Source: Arcobacter sp. (GTDB lineage: Bacteria > Campylobacterota > Campylobacteria > Campylobacterales > Arcobacteraceae). Taken from it: a DNA stretch of 16,338 nucleotides. The notes beneath the pieces are model-generated. The model was not told where the DNA came from. It made no database searches and saw only the letters and a program-made list of their open reading frames with translations. A program made the translations under genes and the position numbers. Location of the stretch: contig JADGEG010000023.1 of NCBI GenBank assembly GCA_016744485.1, positions 1 to 16,338 on the forward strand, read 5' to 3'. Shown one piece after another: positions 1 to 4,977 of this stretch (the first letter of the stretch is position 1; every line of letters starts with the position of its first letter).

Positions 1-488
1 GATCTGCGGAGTTAGATTTAGATTTAAAAGATAATTATTTAAAAGTAGGAGTTACGAATATAGGAGCGGGGCATCACTTACCAACAGGAGTTGCAGATTT
101 TAGACAATTATGGTTAGAAGTAAGTATTAAAAATAAAAATGAACAAATAATATTTCAAAGTGGTAAAGTAGATAAAAATGGTAATTTAGATAAAAATGCA
201 AGAATTTTTATGAAAGTATTTGCTGATAAAAAAGGTAAACCTGTAGGGCTTTTATTTTGGAAATATGAAAAACTTTTAAGTGATACTAGAATTAAAGCAG
301 GAAGTAGAAGAGTTGAATCTTATAATATAAAGAATGTAAAACAATCAGATTATCCTTTGAATGTAAGTGTAAAATTAAATTTTAGAATTTATCCCCAATG
401 GGTCACAAATGCTGTACAAAAAGCATATCCACAATTACCTAATCCTCCTGTAATACAGTTAGAAAAAACTAGTAAAATATTTTACTAG
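1..488 (+). CDS. Multiheme cytochrome c family protein, C-terminal part (5' end outside window)
   Basis: The frame is open from the first bases (codons begin at position 3) to a TAG at 486-488, so the true start lies upstream. The visible ~160 residues contain NIGAGHHLPTGVADFRQLWLEV-like sequence (GAGHHLPTG, then RQLWLEV), followed by a short SGKVDKNGNLD segment and a C-terminal stretch rich in beta strands. This pattern is known from the C-terminal non-heme domain of periplasmic multiheme cytochromes c, which work in electron transfer to terminal acceptors. No CXXCH heme motif is visible, so the heme-binding part must be upstream; the family call rests on the C-terminal domain alone. An internal ATG at 210 is in frame but has no reason to be the start, since it would cut off the conserved GAGHHLPTG segment. 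The stop codon lies inside a perfect palindrome that probably acts as the terminator. Confidence 0.72.
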   Translation, partial: SAELDLDLKDNYLKVGVTNIGAGHHLPTGVADFRQLWLEVSIKNKNEQIIFQSGKVDKNGNLDKNARIFMKVFADKKGKPVGLLFWKYEKLLSDTRIKAGSRRVESYNIKNVKQSDYPLNVSVKLNFRIYPQWVTNAVQKAYPQLPNPPVIQLEKTSKIFY

Positions 489-493
489 TTTTT
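464..493 (+). terminator. Perfect 30-bp palindrome over the cytochrome stop codon
   Basis: The left arm AAAAACTAGTAAAAT (464-478) is followed directly by its exact reverse complement (479-493), which ends in five T. A hairpin with the central bases forming the loop, followed by the T run, fits an intrinsic terminator. The stop codon TAG (486-488) is inside the right arm, so the last codons double as terminator. It is symmetric and could also act on the other strand. Confidence 0.6.
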
Positions 494-520
494 AGGAACT
501 TTGTATTATTAATTTAGTAG

Positions 521-526
521 TATAAT
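521..526 (+). promoter_or_regulatory. -10 box of the AlkC-type gene
   Basis: The sequence TATAAT lies 29 nt before the probable TTG start at 555. A transcript from this box would begin near 533, almost on top of the more upstream TTG at 537, which argues for the 555 start. No clear -35 box is visible, as is usual in Campylobacterota. Confidence 0.45.
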
Positions 527-554
527 AGTATTCAATTTGATAATAAGGAATATT

Positions 555-1637
555 TTGGAAGCTTTAAAGAATATATTTGATGAAAAGTTTGTTTGTGAAT
601 TGTCGTCTTATATAGCCTTATATGATAGGACTTTTAAACAAAAACAGTTTAATAGTAAAGTATTAAATACACTAGAAGAACTTGAATTAAAACAAAGAAT
701 GAGATTAATTTCAAGTACTATAAAGGATTTTTCTTCATTAAATTACAAGGAACTTTTAGAAGTATTAAAAAAAGTAAAAAAGCATTTTAGTATAGAAGAA
801 TCTATGAGTCTAGCTTCTATGGTTTTACCAGATTTTGTTGAAGTGTATGGATTAAATGATTTTGATAATTCAATTATAGCATTAGAATATTTTACTATTA
901 ATTCAAGTTCAGAATTTGCTATTAGAGATTTTATAATTAAGTATGAAAAAGAAACTATGGAATATATGTTGTTGTGGGCAAAAAGTTCAAATGAACATAT
1001 AAGAAGATTAGCTAGTGAAGGAAGTCGTCCTAGATTACCTTGGGCAAAAGCTATTTCTTCTTTTAAAAAAAACCCAGAACTTATTTTAGAAATATTAGAT
1101 ATTTTAAAAAATGATAAAAGCTTATATGTAAGACGGTCTGTTGCAAATAATTTAAATGATATATCAAAAGATAATCCTTCTGTTCTTATAAATTTTGTAC
1201 AAAAAAATATTAATAAAAATAAGAATCTTACTTGGCTATGCAAACATGCTTCAAGAACTTTGCTTAAAAAAGGTAATACAGAAATTTTAGAACTTTTTTC
1301 TTATAGAAAAATCAAGGATTTAAGTATCAATAATTTTGAACTTGAACAAAATGTAAGTATAGGTGAGTATTTAAATTTTTCTTTTAATTTAATATCAAGT
1401 GAAGTTTTAACTTTAATTAGACTTGAATATGAAATTGATTTTATTATGTCAAACTATAAAAGAAGTAAAAAAATATTTATGATTTCATCATCTAATGTAA
1501 AAAGTAATAATAAACAAATATCTAAAAAACATAGTTTTAAAAAAATAACAACAAGAAAATATTATAAAGGTTTACATTATATTACTATTATTGTAAACGG
1601 AGAAAAAATTATTCAAAAAAGTTTTAATTTAGTTTAA
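555..1637 (+). CDS. DNA alkylation repair protein, AlkC type
   Basis: Probable DNA glycosylase that removes alkylated bases such as 3-methyladenine or 3-methylcytosine from DNA (family knowledge). The protein is mostly alpha-helical and built like HEAT repeats. The hallmark segment EHIRRLASEGSRPRLPW is at about residues 147-163, followed by SLYVRRSVANNLNDIS and WLCKHASRTLLKKG, all typical of the DNA_alkylation family. From about residue 265 it turns into a beta-rich domain with KKHSFKKITTRKYYKG near the end, matching AlkC members that carry an extra C-terminal Ig-like domain. Start choice: TTG at 555 has AAGGA at 545-549 with 5-nt spacing and a TATAAT at 521-526. The in-frame TTG at 537 would add six residues but has no ribosome site and almost no leader. 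Length is about 360 residues. It appears to be a single-gene unit, convergent with the envelope pair that follows. Confidence 0.82.
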   Translation: MEALKNIFDEKFVCELSSYIALYDRTFKQKQFNSKVLNTLEELELKQRMRLISSTIKDFSSLNYKELLEVLKKVKKHFSIEESMSLASMVLPDFVEVYGLNDFDNSIIALEYFTINSSSEFAIRDFIIKYEKETMEYMLLWAKSSNEHIRRLASEGSRPRLPWAKAISSFKKNPELILEILDILKNDKSLYVRRSVANNLNDISKDNPSVLINFVQKNINKNKNLTWLCKHASRTLLKKGNTEILELFSYRKIKDLSINNFELEQNVSIGEYLNFSFNLISSEVLTLIRLEYEIDFIMSNYKRSKKIFMISSSNVKSNNKQISKKHSFKKITTRKYYKGLHYITIIVNGEKIIQKSFNLV

Positions 1638-1663
1638 GTAAATTAAAACTTTTTTGAATAATT
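1607..1663. terminator. 25-bp perfect hairpin between convergent genes
   Basis: The arm at 1607-1631 (beginning AATTATTCAAAAAAG) is exactly complementary to 1639-1663, leaving the 7-nt loop GTTTAAG at 1632-1638. The TAA stop of the AlkC-type gene (1635-1637) is in the loop, and its last nine coding codons make up the left arm. A run of six T in the right arm and six A in the left arm make it a candidate bidirectional terminator with the minus-strand gene ending at 1705. The stem is longer than usual for an intrinsic terminator. Confidence 0.62.
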
Positions 1664-1704
1664 AAGAGTGTAAAAAAACTGTGTAGATCCAATAAACTCT
1701 TTAT

Positions 1705-2103
1705 TTATATAGTAGATAAATTTTTGGCTTTTTGTATCCAGTCATTCTCATTTATCATATTGTCTTCTAATATAAGATATTCTTCTACCCATCTACAGTT
1801 TTTGGTACTCCATTTAGCTATTTGATCAAAATGATAAATTCCTAAGTTATTTAATTTTTCTTCTAATTCACTAGTTATACTTTCAATATGTTTCAAATCA
1901 TCTTTTCCTGATGGTCTTGGTATACTTCTTATTAAAGGTTTATTATAAATATTTCCTTGATTTTGATATTTATAGTTATTTGAATTATATATATCGTTAT
2001 TTTTATTAGTATTAAGTGCTCGTCCTATTAAAAAACCTATTAAAAAACCTATTAATGCTGCAATACTTAAACAAAGTATAATTTGAGATGCAATTTCTAT
2101 CAT
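1705..2103 (-). CDS. Small membrane protein with helix-hairpin-helix-like C-terminal domain
   Basis: A 132-residue protein of unknown role. Residues about 6-30 form one glycine-containing transmembrane helix (LIGFLIGFLIGRAL). An Asn/Tyr-rich linker (about 31-60) follows. The C-terminal part from DDLKHIESITSELEEKLNNL through LGIYHFDQIAKW to DWIQKAKNL (about 68-128) matches the small domain seen at the end of several membrane or NADH-dehydrogenase-associated proteins, usually read as DDLKxIxGIGPxxExxLNxLGIxxFxQIAxW. The usual GIGP hairpin is replaced by SITS here, so DNA or nucleotide binding is doubtful. It starts 4 nt after the OmpA-like gene, with its AGGAG site inside the last codons of that gene (7-nt spacing), so the two are co-transcribed and probably translationally coupled. 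This suggests a cell-envelope role. Confidence 0.7.
   Translation of the reverse strand: MIEIASQIILCLSIAALIGFLIGFLIGRALNTNKNNDIYNSNNYKYQNQGNIYNKPLIRSIPRPSGKDDLKHIESITSELEEKLNNLGIYHFDQIAKWSTKNCRWVEEYLILEDNMINENDWIQKAKNLSTI
2024..2054. repeat. 12-bp in-frame tandem repeat
   Basis: The unit CCTATTAAAAAA occurs at 2024-2035 and 2036-2047, with a partial third copy CCTATTA at 2048-2054. Read on the minus strand it encodes the repeated IGFL of the transmembrane helix of the small membrane protein. The unit is four codons long, so slippage would change helix length without shifting the frame. Confidence 0.75.
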
Positions 2104-2107
2104 CTAC

Positions 2108-2911
2108 TTACTCCTGTATAATATTAAATTCAACTCTTCTATTTTTTCTAGAATATCCATCTTTACTATTTTTAACTAGTGGTATACTCTCACCATATCC
2201 TCTTGATATAACTCTATTTTGATTTATTCCTAATTGTATTAGTTTACTTTGAATATATATTGCTCTTTTTAATGATATTTGCTTATTTAAAGCTTCTGGT
2301 CCAGAAGAATCTGTATGTCCTGCTACTTCTATTTTAATATTTGAATATTCGTTTAAAATAGCAACTATTTTATTAATTGTCGCATTACTAGCTTGTGTAG
2401 TTATATTACTTTGACTTTTAAATATAATAGGAGTTCTTTTTAAAATATCTAATATTTTTATTTGTAATTTTTGTGTTTCTTGCGATAAATTTTCAATTCT
2501 TTGTTCATTATTTTCTCTAATGTATTTTTTATTCATAGTAATTAAAGGTTTTATTATTTCATTAGTATTTATTTCGTAAGTTTCTATTTTTATTTCGTTT
2601 TCATCATTTATATTATTCATATCTAAATTTTGTTCAGCATTTATATCTATTTGTATACTAGGTATATTGTCTTTTGTTGTATCTGAATAGTTATTAATCA
2701 AATCATTTTCATTTAATAAATCAAGATTTTTATTCATTATTTTTTCATTATTTTTTTCATTAAATATAGATATATTATTTTGAGTATTTAAGTTTGTAAT
2801 ATTTGAGGACTTATTATTTAAAACTAAATTATAATCATAAGTATAAACACACCAAGACATTAATGCAATTAACAATAATAATAAAAGTATAATTTGATTT
2901 TTTAAATTCAT
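2108..2911 (-). CDS. OmpA-family protein with N-terminal membrane anchor
   Basis: A 267-residue protein. Residues about 7-23 are a single hydrophobic segment (IILLLLLLIALMSWCVY) that is more likely an inner-membrane anchor than a cleaved signal, as no clear cleavage site follows. Residues about 28-140 are an Asn-, Asp- and Glu-rich low-complexity linker, probably disordered or coiled. The C-terminal domain (about 150-267) is an OmpA/MotB-type peptidoglycan-binding domain: IEVAGHTDSSGPEALN, LKRAIYIQSKL, LGINQNRVISRGYGES and NRRVEFNI are all present, including the Asp and Arg expected to hold diaminopimelate. It likely ties the membrane to the cell wall. It is first in a two-gene operon with the small membrane protein gene at 1705-2103. 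The ribosome site is weak (AAGAA); a TATAAT at 2946-2941 on this strand is a plausible -10 box. Confidence 0.85.
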   Translation of the reverse strand: MNLKNQIILLLLLLIALMSWCVYTYDYNLVLNNKSSNITNLNTQNNISIFNEKNNEKIMNKNLDLLNENDLINNYSDTTKDNIPSIQIDINAEQNLDMNNINDENEIKIETYEINTNEIIKPLITMNKKYIRENNEQRIENLSQETQKLQIKILDILKRTPIIFKSQSNITTQASNATINKIVAILNEYSNIKIEVAGHTDSSGPEALNKQISLKRAIYIQSKLIQLGINQNRVISRGYGESIPLVKNSKDGYSRKNRRVEFNIIQE

Positions 2912-2940
2912 TTTTAGTTCTTTTTTATCAAAATTTACTG

Positions 2941-2946
2941 ATTATA
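2941..2946 (-). promoter_or_regulatory. -10 box of the OmpA-like operon
   Basis: TATAAT on the minus strand, 29 nt before the ATG at 2911. It sits in the 131-nt divergent spacer shared with the transporter gene. No -35 box was recognised. Confidence 0.45.
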
Positions 2947-2950
2947 CTAT

Positions 2951-2971
2951 AAGATTATTGATATTAATCTT
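2951..2971. promoter_or_regulatory. Inverted repeat in divergent spacer, possible operator
   Basis: AAGATTA (2951-2957) and TAATCTT (2965-2971) are exact reverse complements separated by 7 nt (TTGATAT). The repeat lies just upstream of the OmpA-operon -10 box and before that of the transporter gene, where a dimeric regulator could act on one or both. Such repeats arise easily in AT-rich DNA, so the call is weak, and no regulator is identified. Confidence 0.28.
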
Positions 2972-2999
2972 TTAATTAGATTAAATATTTAATAAATAA

Positions 3000-3005
3000 T
3001 ATGAT
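3000..3005 (+). promoter_or_regulatory. Possible -10 box of the transporter gene
   Basis: TATGAT, 37 nt before the ATG at 3043, overlapping the 10-bp palindrome ATGATATCAT (3001-3010). Position fits a -10 box; the palindrome may be chance. Confidence 0.3.
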
Positions 3006-3042
3006 ATCATTGCGAAATTTGTGATTTAATTTAAGGCATATA

Positions 3043-3951
3043 ATGAAAAATGATTTTAATATAATAGGAATATTATCTTTGATTATGGCAATGTTTATTT
3101 GGGCAAGTTCTTTTGTGGCTTTAAAAATAGCACTTGTTGATATAGGTCCTTATAGTATAATTTTTTTAAGAATGATATTCGCATCTTTGTGTTTTATTTT
3201 ATTTATTAAAGGTTTTTTTAAATATACTTTTGTCAAAAAAGACATTTATTATATTTTACTTTTAGGAGCTTTTGAACCTTGTATATATTTTCTTTTTGAG
3301 GCAAAAGCACTTCAATATACATCAGCTTCACAAGCAGGAATGGTAGCTTCTTTAATGCCTTTGATTACAGCTATGTGTGCTGGTTTTTTTTTAAAAGAAA
3401 TTATTAGCCAAAAACTAATATTTGGATCACTTTTAGCAATCATTGGAGTAGTAGTATTAAGTACAAATGCAAGTTCAACTGCTTTATCTCCTAATCCTTT
3501 ACTTGGAAATTTTTTAGAATTTTGTGCTATGGTTTGTGGTGCTGGTTATACTATTGTTGCAAAATATTTATCTTATAAATTTAATGCCATTTTTATAACA
3601 GCAATTCAGTCTTTTATTGGTTTGATTTTTTTCTTTCCTTTTTTTATTTATGAGATGAATACATTAGAAATGAATTTCACACTTGATGCCATGTTATGGA
3701 TAGCATACTTAGGAGTAGTTGTAACTCTTGGTGGTTACGGTTTATATAATTATGCAATAAGTAAAATCGATGCCTCAAAAGTTGCAGTTTTCATAAACTT
3801 AATTCCTGTTTTTACAGTTTGTTTAGCATATATAATATTGGATGAAGTTCTTAGTTCAAGCCAAATACTTGCGTGTATTATAATCTTAATTGGTATTAGT
3901 ATTTCTCAAATGAAATATAAAAAAATTAAAAAAAAGAAATTTAAATTTTAA
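3043..3951 (+). CDS. DMT superfamily transporter (EamA family)
   Basis: A 302-residue inner-membrane protein with about ten hydrophobic helices arranged as two EamA repeats of roughly 140 residues. The first repeat begins MAMFIWASSFVALKIAL and contains FLRMIFASLCF. Segments such as ASQAGMVASLMPLITAMCAGFFL and the equivalent ASKVAVFINLIPVFTVCLAYIIL in the second half are typical of drug/metabolite exporters. The substrate cannot be told from sequence; family members export amino acids or other small metabolites. The protein ends in a lysine-rich tail (KKIKKKKFKF). An AAGG ribosome site lies shortly before the ATG. It is a single gene, divergent from the OmpA-like operon and convergent with the NlpC/P60 gene, from which its stop is separated by 7 nt. 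Confidence 0.88.
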   Translation: MKNDFNIIGILSLIMAMFIWASSFVALKIALVDIGPYSIIFLRMIFASLCFILFIKGFFKYTFVKKDIYYILLLGAFEPCIYFLFEAKALQYTSASQAGMVASLMPLITAMCAGFFLKEIISQKLIFGSLLAIIGVVVLSTNASSTALSPNPLLGNFLEFCAMVCGAGYTIVAKYLSYKFNAIFITAIQSFIGLIFFFPFFIYEMNTLEMNFTLDAMLWIAYLGVVVTLGGYGLYNYAISKIDASKVAVFINLIPVFTVCLAYIILDEVLSSSQILACIIILIGISISQMKYKKIKKKKFKF

Positions 3952-3977
3952 TATTGAATTATCTTAAAATTCTTTTT
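3931..3977. terminator. Imperfect hairpin between convergent stops
   Basis: AAAAAGAAATTTAA (3931-3944) pairs with TTAAAATTCTTTTT (3964-3977) with one mismatch. Both stop codons (3949-3951 on plus, 3961-3959 on minus) lie in the loop. A/T runs on either side allow it to end transcripts from both directions. It contains almost no G/C pairs, so the evidence is moderate. Confidence 0.42.
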
Positions 3978-4447
3978 ATTTTCCAAAAGTGTTTTTTATA
4001 ATAAGTATTATTTATATGTGAAACATGTACACCTCTTGAGCTTGAGGAATGCATAAACTTTCCATCTTGTAGATAAATACCTACATGTCTTGTATTTTTA
4101 CCTGTTTTAAAAAATATCAAATCACCTATTTTAAGATTATTTTTACTAATTTGTTTTCCAATTTTAACTTGTAAAGCAGTTGTTCTAGGTAGTGATATTT
4201 TTAGTTTATTTATATAAGTATTTTGTACAAAAGCAGAACAATCTATACCTGTTTTAGTACTTCCTCCATATTTATATTTTACACCTTGCCATTGTTGGTA
4301 TTGTTTTCTTAACTGTTTATATATAAATGTATTTTGTGTAGGATAAGAAGGAAAAGCAATATCTTTTCTATGAATTTTTTTGCTTGTACAGCCACTTAAA
4401 ATAATAAAAATGATACACAATATTATTTTTATAAATTTTGTTTTCAT
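3959..4447 (-). CDS. NlpC/P60-family lipoprotein, probable peptidoglycan hydrolase
   Basis: A 162-residue probable cell-wall endopeptidase that cuts peptide stems of peptidoglycan (family knowledge). The N-terminus is a lipoprotein signal with lipobox LSGC (Cys20), so the mature protein should be lipid-anchored. The NlpC/P60 (C40) domain fills the rest: YKYGGSTKTGIDCSAFV with catalytic Cys70, LKIGDLIFFKTG, then HVGIYL with His121 and FMHSSSSRGV with His133, which fits the Cys-His-His arrangement. The length is near the minimum for a single-domain member; no separate wall-binding domain is seen. The ATG at 4447 has AAGGAG 9 nt upstream. It follows the CopD/HemJ-like gene by 48 nt on the same strand and may be the last gene of the alaS transcript. 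Confidence 0.87.
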   Translation of the reverse strand: MKTKFIKIILCIIFIILSGCTSKKIHRKDIAFPSYPTQNTFIYKQLRKQYQQWQGVKYKYGGSTKTGIDCSAFVQNTYINKLKISLPRTTALQVKIGKQISKNNLKIGDLIFFKTGKNTRHVGIYLQDGKFMHSSSSRGVHVSHINNTYYKKHFWKIKRILR

Positions 4448-4495
4448 TTTTATTATCTCCTTACATTACTATTTAGAGCTAAGTTTTATAAGTTT

Positions 4496-4975
4496 TTAAA
4501 AGCCTCTTAGTGTAATTCCAAAATAAAGTCCAAATAATCCTAAGACTATATTAATAGGTATATAATATTTACTAATTGTTTCTAAATGTGATTTTGCATT
4601 TATCATATCACCTAAGCTATAAGCTTTTTGAGCTTTATTTCTTTTTATATAAACAAATATAAATATTCCTGTCATAATCATCCAAATAGCTTCTTTAATC
4701 AAAACAAAATGATATAAATCAGTTCCTTTAAAAGCTAAACCTAAAATCATAATAATTGCTGTAATTAATAAGATAAAAATAAATACTATCATCAAATTAA
4801 AAAATCTTTTTAAATTGTCTAATGTTCTTTCTATTTTTATTTTTGGTTCTGTTATATTACTCATAGAATAATGAATAACATACCTCATCGTTATCATTCC
4901 ACCAACCCAAATAATTGCACTTAATACATGTAAAAATATTATGAAACTAGGTGATACAAAAAATAATTCTCTCAT
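4496..4975 (-). CDS. CopD/HemJ-like four-helix membrane protein
   Basis: A 159-residue integral membrane protein with four predicted helices (about residues 10-31, 52-76, 86-108 and 138-156). Helix 1 reads FLHVLSAIIWVGGMITMRYV, with His16 and Arg31. This His-in-helix-1 pattern with a following W-x-GG is shared by CopD-type copper proteins and by HemJ-type protoporphyrinogen oxidases. The classic HemJ segment FYLPRLFVYH is absent, so I do not assign heme synthesis; a role in metal or heme handling is inference only. The start lies 2 nt after the alaS stop, and its ribosome site AAAGGAAG is formed by the last alaS codons, so it should be translated from the alaS message. Confidence 0.62.
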   Translation of the reverse strand: MRELFFVSPSFIIFLHVLSAIIWVGGMITMRYVIHYSMSNITEPKIKIERTLDNLKRFFNLMIVFIFILLITAIIMILGLAFKGTDLYHFVLIKEAIWMIMTGIFIFVYIKRNKAQKAYSLGDMINAKSHLETISKYYIPINIVLGLFGLYFGITLRGF

Positions 4976-4977
4976 TG

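Noticed and set aside
743..1243. A 166-codon open frame on the minus strand
   Set aside because: It lies fully opposite the AlkC-type gene, whose conserved motifs are clear, and its translation shows no recognised motif.
4496..4975. Assignment as HemJ protoporphyrinogen oxidase
   Set aside because: The His-in-helix-1 pattern is shared, but the typical HemJ segment after helix 1 is absent, so only a family-level call was made.
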